Assembly (NCBI GenBank): GCA_018292915.2
Contig: JACVVK020000143.1
Coordinates: forward strand, 1,038,501 to 1,102,500
Direction of reading: 5' to 3'
Origin: Batillaria attramentaria
Lineage: Eukaryota; Mollusca; Gastropoda; Batillariidae
Length of the DNA stretch: 64,000 nt
Translations under genes and position numbers: made by a program
In this document: one piece after another, positions 1-12,850 of the stretch
How positions within the stretch are numbered: position 1 is the stretch's first letter
How the letters are laid out: the number at the start of each line of letters is the position of its first letter
The notes under the pieces: generated by a model
Told to the model about the DNA's origin: nothing
The model's database searches: none
The model's input: only the letters and a program-made list of their open reading frames with translations

Positions 1-1004
1 AAAGATGAAATGACAGTTTCTTAGTAGGTCTTTCTTTGAGAACAGTTTGAATTACAATCATGTGGTCAAACTCATCATCCCTGGAAAAGCAGAAGAAACT
101 TGAACCTAGAAAACAGCTCAGTGGAACAATTACAACCCATAGAATGAATAGAAGGGGGGGGGGGACACCCCTCAAATGACACGCTCTAGCAACTGGGCGA
201 TGCCAGCTTCTCACGGAAACACATGGTGACACAGCCATCTGGTCTTTACCGTGGAAACATGGCCAGACCCTTAACCCTCTTAGCCGAACCTGTCGCTTGT
301 AGTTCACGCTGCCACGTCCTGAGCACAAAACAAGTCGGTGCTGGGGGGGGGGGGGGGACACCACAAAATAAATCAAAAACATGATGGCGTGGCCACGACA
401 GGGCAACGGAAATTAGATTTGGGGCGGTGTCTTCTTTAAGCTTTCCCCTGTCACAGCCCGAGCTCTCGCGGGTAGCGTTCGTTGGGAGTGAACCTCTTTT
501 CTATTCCATACGTGACTGATGGGAAAGCTGGGGTGGGGGTGGGGGTGGGGGGGAGGGGTGTCTATGCTATGCCATGGGGACATGGACGGAAAAGCGATTT
601 TTTTTTCTTCAGGACATATCTATTTACGTGATTTTTTTTAATATCACAAACTGTTTTCTAAGTGCGTCATTTCATACTTTGTTTTGTTTTTTGTTCGTAT
701 CAAGCCGATCGTTCGCTTTGTTTCGCCAACCAAGACAAATACAGCAGCAACAGCAACAACTAAAAAAACACCACCACAACACAGTATCAATCTACATCAT
801 TACCTAATGCTAATGCTCTTCACTCGTTGTCATGTGGCAGACACGTGTACCGTTCCACCTAGGCGTGACTCCGACAGGTTGCAGGAAATTCCGAACTCAT
901 GACGTAACGGACTATGAGCTGAATGAATGGGCCATACGAGGCGCGGAAACACTGGGGATGAAATGTCACACAAAATTCGAGCGGAAAACTGGATTTCCTT
1001 TTCA
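1..1004. other. No gene seen; G-run-rich sequence
   Basis: Only short ORFs without recognisable motifs. Several G homopolymers (from 156, 342 and 530) and a poly-T tract. It may be a 5' intron of the GPCR gene or intergenic. Confidence 0.5.
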
Positions 1005-1009
1005 TGTAT

Positions 1010-1648
1010 CAGGGGCGCCGGAAGATGTTGGGGGGGGGGGGGGGGGGCAGAATCTCAGAGGGGGGTAACGCCAGAGCCAGTGAAAGGAAGGACGTTGCCC
1101 GGAGAAAGTGAAAAGCGGGGGGGGGGGGGGGGGGGCGGCGGCGTTCAGATGTTGCGCAGACAAAAACCTTTACGAACCAGGGAGCCAGTGAACGGAACGA
1201 CGTTGCCCGAAGAAAGTGAAAAGCGGGGAAGTTTGGGGGGCGATCAGATGCTGCGCAGACAAAAACCTTTATACGAACCAGGGAGCCACTGAAAGGAAGG
1301 ACGTTGCCCAAAGAAACTGAAAAGCTGGGGGGGGGGGGGGGGGGGGGGAGTGATTATCAGACGACTTTCTGCCAAGTCATTTTGATATTTCATTCAACGG
1401 CTAAACTGAGTTCTCTGTTGGGTGGGATGAGGGAGAGAGCAGGAAGAGGGGTAGGGGGAGGGGGGAGGGGAAGGGAGGGGGGCAAGACCATGGCTTTGCC
1501 ACCCCCTCTTGCCATAGTCACCTGATTTTTCCAGGGGGGGGGGGGGCAAAATGATGCTCTTGCCCCCCCCCCCTGCTTGGGTACGGGGGGGCAGCTGCCC
1601 CCCCCCCCTGCCCCCCCCCCCCCCCCCCCCCCGGTTCCGGCGCCCCTG
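1010..1648. mobile_element. Non-autonomous DNA transposon with hAT-like ends and G/C runs
   Basis: A perfect 14-bp terminal inverted repeat (CAGGGGCGCCGGAA / TTCCGGCGCCCCTG) is flanked on both sides by tgtat (1005-1009, 1649-1653). The inside holds about three copies of a ~100-base unit (gacgttgccc ... gcgcagacaaaaaccttta) separated by G runs. CAGGG ends suggest the hAT or P group, but the flanking repeat is 5 bp rather than the usual 8. Confidence 0.7.
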
Positions 1649-1921
1649 TGTATGGAACCTGCTTTCAGGGTTTATTCCGGCGAAATCATAAACCTGGATC
1701 CGTTCTAGCTGTAAAATGAACCCATGCATTGTTATGTAGAGAGAAACACGGTCACCATCTTCTCAGGCTCTGTAACCCCCCCCCCCCCCCCCACCCTTTC
1801 CCTTTCCCCCAATCACGCGCGCCCTTCCCTCTCTTCCCAGAAACTGACTTTTTTACCTGTTAATGTACTTTGAAATTAGACTGGTGGTCAACTAAGACAC
1901 AAAGCGTCAAAATACATGTCA

Positions 1922-1923
<2 letters not shown>

Positions 1924-1992
<69 letters not shown>
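1924..1992 (+). repeat. (CA)n microsatellite
   Basis: Uninterrupted CA dinucleotides. Confidence 0.97.
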
Positions 1993-1995
<3 letters not shown>

Positions 1996-2414
1996 GGTAT
2001 TTTCAAAGACATTAGTCTACGAAATTTAAATGAGGATACTGGCCTGCAGAAGTTGACAGGAATAAGAGTTCTGTCCTTGCGATACGTGACACTCCGACTA
2101 CATGACAACTGTTGTCTCTCTTTGTCCGTCGCGACATTTTGTATTCAGACAGATTGCCGTTAATTTAAAAAAAAAAAAGAAAAAAAAACAGAAAGGGAAC
2201 TCTTCCGACCCAAGTACGTAGCCTGTCTGAAGCTACCGTTGTTCACGTGCTGACTCTAATCACTGTCTCACGACCACTTCAACTCCCAAATAAGCTTTCC
2301 TCCTGTCTGACAACCCAGTTCGTCTGTCATGGACAAGGCAATCTGAACCAATCACAGCCCATGCATCCTCAGACTGTTGAACCGTTCAACTTAATAGACA
2401 TGTCCGCGCGAACC

Positions 2415-2705
2415 AGGGCCCGCATGTAAAAGTCGGGGTTAGGGAGTTTAGCCCCGGGTTAGAGTCTAACCTCGAACTAAACTAGCTCTAGGGTTAAATT
2501 TTCTGTTGGTTTTTGTTTTAAATCAGGAAGCGGGTCTATTCCAGCAAGATGCCTATGCCGGTATAGAAGGATTTTTGTCTTTCTTTCTTCGCTTCCTTTT
2601 TTTATTTAATTTTGTTTGGGGGTTTGTTTTGTCCTAGTCTGGGTTAGGCCTGTAGCCGTGGGTTAAATTAACCTCGAGTTTTACATACGGGTCCAGGCCC
2701 GTAGA
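2415..2705. mobile_element. MITE-like element with long imperfect terminal inverted repeats
   Basis: agggcccgcatgtaaaagtc at the left pairs with the complement of gagttttacatacgggtcca at the right. Both ends continue into ggttaaatt-like tracts. No ORF. Confidence 0.6.
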
Positions 2706-2943
2706 AACTGTGGCCCTAGTAACCGCCGACCCTAGTAACTGTCACTAGGGTCTACATGTCCCTGTCTTGCAGGCAACAGCACAGAGCGGAAATGACATTT
2801 CAACTTTGTAAATGTTTTGGGTAAGAGGCCTCCTTGTAAATTCCGAAGCAGTCGTGACAAATCGGCACCACATTCATTTTGGAGGCCGGGACAGATTATT
2901 TGAAGCGGAGGGTTTGGCACGGCGGAGGTAGTAGTGCAATGTG

Positions 2944-2944
<1 letters not shown>

Positions 2945-2998
<54 letters not shown>

Positions 2999-3058
2999 CG
3001 TGTGTGCGCGCGCGCGAGGGAGTGGTGTTGGGTGGACGGGGGGGGGGGGGGGGGGGGG
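2945..3058 (+). repeat. (TG)n tract followed by CG alternation and a G run
   Basis: TG dinucleotides pass into tgcgtgcgtgtgtgcgcgcgcgcg; a run of about 20 G follows shortly after. Confidence 0.95.
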
Positions 3059-4288
3059 GTAATGCCTAAGTAAGCACAAACGAATCAGAAAACGAAGAAC
3101 AAGAGAGGGCCATCACAAGTGACGTCTAGTTGTGTGAGTGAAACCTGACGACTGTGACAGCGAAGCAGCAGTAACAACGTGCCCCCGATTACCGCTGTAG
3201 TCCAAGCGACAGCCCATTCTAACGGTCGCGTCAAATTATCCAGACAAGCCCCAATCGACGTCCTCTTTATTGTTATCGTGAGTTTTTCCAGGCTTCACTT
3301 GCTCGGCTTCTTGGAAACTGAGAGTGAATGACTACAAAAATGTGGCGAGGGTCGTGGAGCTCAATAGAAGAAAAGTCAAGAGAGCATCTTGGACAGTGGG
3401 ACGTTCTTCAAAGTAATGCAGGAAGAACAAGCAGAAAGTAATTAGCGTAATGTGACGTCAGGCGTGTGTGAGTGTAACAGATGATTAGCAAGATACGAAG
3501 GCGTATTGCTGAGAATAATTACATGAAATGTCTGTTATTTCAACAAAAAGCCACACACAGTGCGTTAAAAGAAAAGGAACTATCCGACTGTGCATTTTGC
3601 ACAGTCACAGACACAGTTACAGAGTTTTCAGTGTCCCTGAAACCCGTGTAAAAGCCAAGGGCAGCCTGATTTCACGGCCCAGTTTGTGTTTTGACATTGA
3701 GCGAGAAAGATCGCAGTGACCAGTGTTTTCGTGCAGCACACAACACCCGCTAGACGCTGTAGTGATGTGGCTCGCTCACTGACCAAAAGCACAATAAAAT
3801 CCCCACAAGCTCACGCTCTGGTTTAATGTGTCTCCGAAGCGCTAAAAACTCTACAACTGTGCCTGCATCATGCACAGTCGCAGTTTGTAAACGAGATGGC
3901 CACCAGCCCAATATGTTGTTTCCATTCAGTGACCTGCTGTCGTCACAGTCGTGGTCGTTGTATCATGTATGCAGCCCGCGCGCACACGTACGCAAGCTCT
4001 CTGACATCAAGCATGCTGACATAAAGAAAGTACTGGAAACCCTTTGCGTGCCTCTTTGTGCTCGGAAAACCCCAACACATGAGGTCGTGTTAGCTCGCCT
4101 AGCTGGTTGACGTCACTTACTTTTTGACGTATGCGAGGTTCTACATAGGTGAAAGAATTCTTGTAACAAAGTCGTTCCCCTTTGACAGAGTTACTTCCCG
4201 CAGGGTTGACTGACAGACGATTGCTTACTGGTATCGGAGAAGAGAAACACCCACTCTCTCTCCTCTCTTAGACGCGCACTTGTCTGTA

Positions 4289-4289
4289 T

Positions 4290-4353
<64 letters not shown>
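4289..4353 (+). repeat. (CA)n microsatellite
   Basis: Uninterrupted CA dinucleotides. Confidence 0.97.
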
Positions 4354-4359
<6 letters not shown>

Positions 4360-5329
4360 AGACGGCACACAGTGTGGCGGGGAAGTGCGTTCAGTTCGCT
4401 GCACCATTCACGTCAGCATCGATGACGCACGTTTTCTTACGTCACTGTCAGAGTTACACTTGCAAAATCGTCTCTGCGGGAGATCGGCAGTGACGTGCGT
4501 TTGTAACACAGAGGCTTGCCCATGAACGTGGAAAATTTAGCCTGTCCTATGACGTTGTTTCCATTACTATGGAAACAACATAAAAAACACAATGTTTACG
4601 CTTCTTGTTGAGATTGCAGGCCTGTAAAGGTCCCTGAAGAGAAAGCATCTCAATGTATTTTAGTTTTATTTACTTACCAGCTAAAATCACGGTGTTGTTC
4701 ACCTTTAATGACGTTCTCAGGAAAGACACCAGTTTCAAATACTGTGAATTTAAAACAAAAAAAAAACAACAACAACAACAACAGCACGAAACCCGAATCT
4801 TCTGCTTGTATGCTGGTGGGCTGTTCTATCGAGGGGCATTACTCCCACCTATAGGGAGCACAACACGTTCTTATCATCCACCTAACCAATCGAATTTCTC
4901 TACAAAACAGCAGGCATTTACCCGTCAGCTATTACATTATAGAGGTTTCTATTCCTGGAACTTTGCTCGGGGAAACTAAACTGATGAATATCTAGTGACG
5001 TTTCACTTACTCGTAGTTTTATGAAACAGGACCCTTTTCCCTGTCCTCAATTTGAATTATATGCAGAAAAAAAAAAAACATTCCAGAGGTCTCCATATGA
5101 GAGCTTTTCCAACACACACATACACCCTGACACAAGGAACAGAATTACAGTATTCGCATAATAACAATGTTATTTCCTGCTGATGAAGCTTTCACGGATC
5201 AAACGAGTCAAACGTAATGCAAGCAAACGCAGTACACTGAACAGGAAGGTAAGTTACGAGTTGTTTCCAGTATTACTCGTTTTGCTACATTCACCGCCCT
5301 GTCACTACTACTTGTTCTAGTCGGTACTT

Positions 5330-5600
5330 CCACGACGACAACGACCTCTGCAGCTTGCACTACTGCCGCCACCACCACCACAGAATCAACACAACTACTA
5401 CTCCAACATTTGCATCTTGCACTACCACCGCCAACACCACCACGACCACAAAATCAGCACAACTACTACCACAACCTCTGTAACTTCAACATCAGCTGCT
5501 ACTACTACTACTGCTAGTACTACTACTGCTACTACTACTACTGCTACTACTCCTCCTCTACTACTACTGCTACTACTACTACTACTACTGCTGCTGCTTC
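5330..5600 (+). repeat. (ACT/ACC)n trinucleotide-rich tract
   Basis: Imperfect ACC, ACA and ACT triplets merge into a purer (CTA)n run at 5550-5590. The poly-Thr/Leu frames are not gene evidence. Confidence 0.85.
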
Positions 5601-6129
5601 TACAAGTCAGAATCCTTTGACCGTACTTCGGGAAAAGCCATTGGTGAATTAATGTACTGCACTGGTTTCATTGTTTACAAGACTTCAAGGTTTCGTTCGC
5701 TTACGGCGCCAGTCTCACAAAACGAAAAAGGGCTCAGCAGTAGTCCAGGCGTTATGGGCATGAAGATTAAGCGTGTTACCGATACTGAGGACAAAGCCAG
5801 ACAAATTCCAAGCCGTGCCAGACTGAGAGCAAAACTAAAACGACCAAAGGCCGGATGTGGACCGTCTAGTGTTTGAACTGCTGATCAAAGTCTGGAGTAG
5901 AAACCCCACACATCCGTTCCCATCCTGCACTGCGGCACGTAGCCATGTCACGTGGTTCCGTTTAACTCGCTTAACTTTCCTTACACTCCGTAGATGTTGC
6001 TTGCGCTGTTACAGATGCAAACAGTGCGACGTCGGGCAGTGAGGGAAATGTGCAAACACACAAAGGATCAAGCAATATTCGCGGAAAGTTGAAAAGACAC
6101 AGAAATAGTGACATGGCGTTTGTCCCGGT

Positions 6130-6500
6130 GTGTTGAAAATTGTCATTTATAGACCTTCACGTAGCCTAAGATCTTCTTCCCAGTCCAGACTTGCTGTCCC
6201 AGGTTACTATGACAACACAAAAACAAGAAACGCTCTGGTGCACCGACTTTTAAGAGTGCAGCTCCTTGCCTCTGGAACAACTTGCCAGCTCACTTCAAGT
6301 CAGGTTCTGCGTCAGTCATGACCTTCAAGTGGAACCTCAAGACGCACCTTTTCTCTCAGTTCTAATTCTCTCTCTCCCCCCCCCCCCCCGTCCCCCGACC
6401 CCAAAGGCGCCGGGAGCATGCTTACTGCATGGAAGTTTTTTTTTATTTATAGCAAATGGCCAATCATCATCATCATCATCATCATCATCATTTAAGACAC
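6130..6500 (+). pseudogene. 3' fragment of a CR1/L2-type LINE with (ATC)n tail
   Basis: The region translates, with frame changes, to YRPSRSLRSSSQSRLAVP and then a LWNNLPAH-like and FKWNLKTHLFSQ end. This matches the C-terminus of the intact LINE (PSRSLRSSSDT, AWNSLPLSL, FKTNLKTYLF). It ends in an (ATC)n run near 6468-6491. Confidence 0.7.
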
Positions 6501-6734
6501 ATGATATTGTCCATTTCTCATTATTGCGTCAAATGAGCAACTTATAGTCACTGTGACTTGCCTGTCCCAGTCGGGGAAAAAACCAAATGTAGCCAATCAG
6601 GCAGCCTGTCTGGATTGACCGGTGTTCCGCTGGACTGTCCGGTTAGGGTAGATGCTCTTCTCTGCAGCACGCCCTCTAGGGCATCACCAATGAACCAAAA
6701 TAGAATCAGAGAAGACTCCCATAATGTACATTGT

Positions 6735-7140
6735 GCTCAAAGACCCCAAATGCACGAGGCCTCAAAATGCCTATATATTCTCTATTATTCTCAGACATCA
6801 TAGTCACCCTTAAAAATGCTTCAATCTAGAAACAAAAATTACCATGCACAGACCATTCAAGGGCACTTCCCCGACAGGAGTTAAAATATGAATGTCTCCA
6901 CCGTTCAGGCCTTACTGGATTAATGCTAGTCTACTCTCTGTTTAGGCCAGAAAGCCAGTTCCCCAAGATCCACTCGTCACCTTTGCCTCTTCTGTGCGCA
7001 AAAAGTCCCAGCTTCACTGGCAGCTTGCCTCCTCTTGCTCCCCCTGGCATACACCTTGCCCTACCTAATACAACAGTCACGAAAATCACGCTTTTTACGT
7101 GACAACAAAAAATCGCTACAAGCTAGCACACGGGCAAAAC
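6735..7140 (+). repeat. Dispersed repeat R2, copy 1
   Basis: About 400 bases match the minus strand of 55935-56350; shared blocks include ccatgcacagaccattcaag and cttcactggcagcttgcctc. Unclassified; no terminal repeats were found. Confidence 0.7.
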
Positions 7141-8016
7141 AGGGTACTCCAAACACCAAACCTGACCCCACGTGACCCCACGCTCAAGGCTACGCGACAG
7201 TATTAGCTTCCGGGGCATGTAGTAAGAACTCGGCTAAATATAGTATAAAATCTTTGCCCCTTTTAAAATTTGTGTGCATAGTAAAATATGGCAATCTGGT
7301 GCTTTTTGTTGGCTTTGTAAACAAGTTTCATGCCAGGTAATAGTAAAATTAGGGAAAAATGAGGCTGGCTTGTGGACTATTTGTATTCATGCGCGGCTGG
7401 CACAGGAGCCAGCAGACGACCGTGGAATGAGGGGGTATGTGGTCGCTGCCAACATTGCCAAAAAACGGAATATTGGAATTTGTTTCAATTTCCTCTACGC
7501 ATGAGTCTATGGCTGCCTGATTTTTGTGAATTTTTTGGTGAATTTTAAAGCATTTCTAGGGTGTCATCTGCAGCGTTATGTGTAAGAGGAATATATAGCG
7601 TTTTCCTCCAGATTTGCATCTGTGTCGCGTAGCCCAATTTGTTGCCTTCCAACTGTACATCCATCTGCCTGGCTCATCCATACGGCGGGTCCTTAACTAT
7701 CGTTTACAAAACAAAACAAAAAAAGAAAAGAAAAAAAAAGTTGAGAGTCAAGAGTTGTCTTTCTGCAATTTCGGTCACTCGGCTGTCTGCAGAGGTTTTT
7801 GTCGATTCTGATTCGACATGCAAACGAAGGATTTAGCTGGGTGACAAGCCCGGAGCCAAAGTAAGATTGAGCTGTGATTATAGACGTGTTTTCCCAGGAA
7901 CAAACAGCTCGGGTTTTACATGTAGCACTTGGTGGCTCAAGGTCGTCGATTTCATACAAACCTTATTAATTGACATCGAATAACACTTTATTGAAACCTT
8001 TGAATGTGTTGTGATT

Positions 8017-8018
<2 letters not shown>

Positions 8019-8085
<67 letters not shown>

Positions 8086-8128
8086 CGTGTGTGTGTGTGT
8101 GTGTGCGTGTGTGCGTGTGTGTGTGTGT
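8019..8128 (+). repeat. (GT)n microsatellite
   Basis: GT dinucleotides with a few gc and ta variants. Confidence 0.97.
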
Positions 8129-8327
8129 TTACAGAGCTGGATGAAGAGATACGATTCATCTGGTTGGCACAAGTCACAGCATTTAAAAAACAAAACCACT
8201 TTCCTTTAAATCTGTACATGTCTGTGTTTTAGTTCGTTCCAGGACATCTGGCAATACTGTGAATTTCTGTTTCACTTTGTCCCAAGACACTTGACAGTGA
8301 TGCACAGTGTATCAGTCAGTTCCCAAA

Positions 8328-8655
8328 TATGTGACGATGCTGTTCATTTCTGTATCGTTTTATCCCGCATTACGTGACGATGCTTTTGCATTCCGTGACG
8401 ATGCTGTTACATTCCGTGACGATACTGTTACATTACGAGACGACACTGTTACATTACGAGACGATGCTGTACATCACGTGGCGATGCTGCACAGTACGTG
8501 ACGATGTTGCACAGGACGTGACGAGGTTGTACATTAAGTGACGATGTTGTACATTACGTGACGATGTTGTACATTACGTGACGATGTTGTACATTACGTG
8601 ACGATGCTGTGCCTTACGTGACGATGCTGTACATTAGGTGACGATGCTGTACATT
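8328..8655 (+). repeat. Degenerate 20-bp minisatellite
   Basis: About 16 units of acgtgacgatgttgtacatt, most regular at 8510-8650. The array ends just before the acceptor of the first GPCR exon in the window. Confidence 0.85.
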
Positions 8656-8668
8656 GTGTGTGTTTCAG

Positions 8669-8790
8669 TTCGTGCGGTTCTTCACGTTCACATGGCGACT
8701 GGGTGTAGTGATGTGTAAAGGCGTCCACTACCTTCAGAACGTCTCCATCATCTGCTCCGTCCTCAACCTCACGGGACTCAGTCTGGAGAG
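8669..8790 (+). CDS. GPCR exon: ECL1-TM3-ERY
   Basis: The exon starts after a tttcag acceptor in phase 0 and ends in a split arginine codon (AG|G) before gtacac. It encodes the ECL1 tryptophan and glycine (TWRLG), the conserved TM3 cysteine (MCKGVHYLQ) and the E-R of the ERY motif. A degenerate 20-mer array ends only about 14 bases before the acceptor AG. Confidence 0.92.
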
Positions 8791-11700
8791 GTACACTAGT
8801 GTACATGTGCTGTGTAGCGTCACTCACTCACTCACTCGATATCTCTCTCTCTCTCGTCTGTTCTTGTCTTCATTGTCAATTTCCTTTGCTTGCTACGTTC
8901 GACTTATTGTTTTGTTATGGTAGCACCCCCCCCCCCACCCCCCACACACACACCCACACACACACCCACCCACCCTTTCTCCTGAAGTGATTTTAGTGAG
9001 GGAATCACCGGAACAGTGCCTTGTTAGTTCGCAGCCTAAGGAGAAAGATTTAAACAAAATGAGAGAAACATAAGGGAAGGGATAATCATGGGATAATAAT
9101 CAGATACAAAATACAGTTGTTTTTTTTTCTCCCGAGTACCCGATTTACAATGCAGGCCACTCATACAACTGGTGTGACTTACCGACCGACGTACCAACGG
9201 AACATCACAGACAGACAGGCAGACAGACAGACACACACTGAGACAGAGAAAGACAGACGGACACCGAGACAGAGAAAGGCAGACAGACAGACAGACACTG
9301 AGACAGAGAAAGAAAGACAGACAGACACTGAGACAGACAGACAGAGAGACACCGAGGCAGAGAAAGACAGACAGACAGACAGACACTGAGACAGAGAAAG
9401 ACAGATTGGAAGAGACAGGTTGTAAGTAAAAACCACCCTCTTGCGAATCCCTGGCTTTTTAAAACAGCAGACATGTTTCAAGCTCCCCCCAGATTCCGGC
9501 GAAAACGATTGGTCCCCGGGGCATCACGTGACGCGGTCAATAAGCTAGAGCGGTGTAGAATGGAGAAGCCTCATTAGGTGGGTGATCGGTTCGGGTTTTG
9601 TAGGACCGCATCAATAGGATGTACACACGAGGGACGAGGCTACAGTGAGCGAAACTCAGCCTTGCCAAATCTCTCTCACCATTCTCTGTGCACGTTGTGA
9701 TGTGATTTTCCACGTGAAAACACAGTGCACAGTTCAGAAAATTAATCTAACGTGATCCTGATGTGGTCTGCGTGTTCTGCAACAGAGAGACCGTGATTGT
9801 TGTAGAGATCGCGAAAAGCCACTGCATTTCGATGGAAATTTCTACACCATCCCAGAACATGCTGGTGCAGTAACGCCAGTAACCTTGGAAAGGTTTCGAA
9901 CTTGCCAGTAAGTTGAGAATGTTCTAGATCTGACCTGTTTAGTATATAAGCAGCCTGCACAGCGTTCTGGGTTCTTCTTCTTCTTTCATGAGTTTGTTCT
10001 TCTGTTAATAAAGTATTGGAGTTCTGTCCTGTTGTATCCCGTGTCTTCTCTGCGAGTGCAGCGAGAGAGCGACATAGCAGAAGAAAAATACAATAGTGAT
10101 GTTTGCCGGGCTTAGTCGTCAACTGTACAGGGAGAAAGGTCTGTCCTTGCCGAATACATAAGAAATGAAATCCCTCTGAATGAAGGGTGAGTGGGTGGTT
10201 TGAGGTTTCACGTCTATGTCCACCTCGAGACCGACTGGAAATACGGGGACACTGGTAAAAAAAAAAAAATGCAGGTGTTAGCTTCGCCAGGATTCGAACC
10301 TGAGACCTTCCTGTCTCCTGTCTCCTGTAAGAGGAGATTTCGCTACATGAAAATGGTTTTACATTTTACACACTGCAGACTGTTTGTGGGTGGTGTTGTT
10401 TCGTTGTCGTTGTTGACGATTTGGATCTGTCTGGTACTCTTCTTGTATCTCTCAAGAGCGCGAGCCGTATCATCCCCAACGCCCCCCCCCCCCCCTCCCC
10501 CCCAAACCCCGCGCTATAGGACAAGACTGGTTAAAAAGAACAAGCCACTACACACCAGTAGGAGCCACTTCAAGCTACTTTTACGCAGGGCGTGGGCCTT
10601 CACGCTAGGTCCGAGACTGCTGCAGACTGCATACTAGTGGCTTGAAGTGGTTCCTAGTGGTCTGAAGATTTCAAGTTAGTTTTCAATTTTTGTATGAGTT
10701 TTCAAGAGTCATGAAATACTGTTGCACCGTTTGGATGGCATTGTTCCTGTCTTCCAAGGGCAGTGGCTTGAGTTGCCCCAGTCATGACCAGCGATCACTC
10801 CTGTCTCTTGGCACAGGTCCACCGTAAAGTATCAATACGTTTGTCTTCCAAGGGCAGTGGCTTGAGTTGCCCCAATCATGACCAGCGATCACTCCTGTCT
10901 CGTGGCACAAGTTCACCGTAAAGTATCAATACGTTTGTCAGGCATACAACAACGATATGGAAAACTTCTCACTGAATTCGCTGAATGCGTGCATCAGCCG
11001 AATCAGTCACTTGGGACACAATATAGCACTTGGGACACAATATAGCACTTGGGACACAGTATAGCACTTGGGACACAGTATAGCACTTGGGACACAGTAT
11101 AGCACTTGGGACACAGTATAGCACTTGGGACACAGTATAGCACTTGGGACACAGTATAGCACTTGGGACACAGTATAGCACTTGGGACATAATGTAGCAC
11201 TTGGGACACAGTATAGCACTTGGGACACAGTATAGCACTTGGGACACAGTATAGCACTTGGGACACAATATAGCACTTGGGACACAACGTAGCACATGGG
11301 ACACAATATAGCATGTGAAACCATTGTGGTAACTCGGGTCGGCCTATGTGTTGTTTTACGTACCTAGAAGCGTACCGCGTACTGAGCAGACGACAGTATT
11401 TGGTTGCGGACTCAAGGCCAGCAAGACAGCGCTGATTAGTGGCTATATTGTTTTTGGCAACTTGGGCGTTTCGACGTGTAGTTCAGGTATGGGAACGTTA
11501 CTCGTTAGCCCAGAGAAGGCCATATTTCTCTACTATTAAAAGCCACAAATCCAAGAAAATGGTCGCAAGGGCAAAATTAGGAACACACACCCGTACGGCC
11601 TTAATTAGAGGTTTGTAAGCGGAAGTTTTCCCCCTCACAACTCATTAGAGATTTTCACAAGTGAGCCATTGTAAGCAATCTCAGCAGAACGGAGAATGGG

Positions 11701-12805
11701 CGAGCCGGCCAGAGTATGGATTCCCAGGGGCCACAACTCTATATGGGAGTAATGAGTGAAAAACATGCACGGCTGTATCTTCTTCGTCGTGAAACTCTTT
11801 CAAGCTTTCCCAAACAGGTTCACACCCCCCCCCCCCCCCCCCCCGGGCAAACTCCACGACCCACGGGCTGGAAGGGAAAGGAAGGGGGTTTGGGGTTGGG
11901 GTGAGGTGGGACAACTGAGAATCTGAGTGCTGCCAATAACGGTTAGCCACGAACCTCGCTTGCCGCTCACAGGGTGGCCAGTAGGGTTCCCTCCCCTCCA
12001 CAAGGAAAAGAAAAAAACAAAACAAAACACGTAAATGTCTGTTTGGAGGCTGAACGAATGTTTATTTCATAACAGGACACAAGTGAAGCTGAATAAAGCT
12101 CCTTAATAAAACATGCATCATGTCCGCGCCTGTTCAACCAACAACGTAATAGACGACTCTACTCGCCAAGCCCCCAGGCCAAAGCCCCGCCCCTTTACAG
12201 TACGTCCATCTTATGGACAAAGGGGTGATTTTGAAAGAGACTGACGTCATGGTATATTACCTCAGATGACGTCAGTGGACTTGCTGCTTTTTTTCCATGT
12301 TCCAGACTACACGTGTTACGCACGTTGTAGTGTCTGGCAAGAAAGTTTGTGTTGTGTTGTGCTCATTGTGGCGCGGCACGCGATTGGCTGAATTCTAGAG
12401 GCTTGCCGGGCCCTTTGGATTGACAAGGGTGGAGTCGTCTATTCAGTTGAAAGAGTGCACAACCCTATCATCGGGGCGTGCGCCATAGGGGATCCCGTGC
12501 TTACTTCCGATGACATGACTAGCTGGAGTCATCACACGTGTACTGCTCTACCACGGTCCAGTCATTGTCTCCAGAAACGTCATACGCTACGTGGGAGGGT
12601 GTTTAGAAGTTGAACTGTTCGTCCATAAACAGGATCATTTTAAAGATCGTGTCAGTGAAAGAAGGTCAGAAGAAGTTTTGACCTTGACAGGGCTCGAACC
12701 CCCAACCTTCAAATATCGCGTCGAACTTTGGATGGGAGAGGAGCTATTCTGATCGCGTAATAAAAATAACAAGGAAGAACGGAAACAAAAATAAAGAACA
12801 AGAAA

Positions 12806-12850
<45 letters not shown>

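Larger units (their letters stand above)
3059..6129. other. No gene seen
   Basis: Apart from the repeats listed, I see no exon with coding character. A frame at 3826-4110 has cysteines loosely spaced like a THAP domain, but no supporting motif. Confidence 0.45.

Noticed and set aside
3826..4110. Possible THAP-type zinc finger ORF
   Set aside because: Two cysteines and a loosely similar spacing, but no AVPTIF-like end or proper C2CH pattern; most likely chance.
9036..9481. Cys/Ser/Leu-rich ORFs on the minus strand
   Set aside because: Products of the (CAGA)n tract read on the other strand.
9742..10122. 126-codon minus-strand ORF
   Set aside because: No recognisable domain, and it overlaps an LTR-like region on the other strand; treated as a shadow.
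11008..11313. 100-codon antisense ORFs of CVPSAILCPK repeats
   Set aside because: All three frames are open because the 19-bp unit lacks stops; there are no splice or start features.
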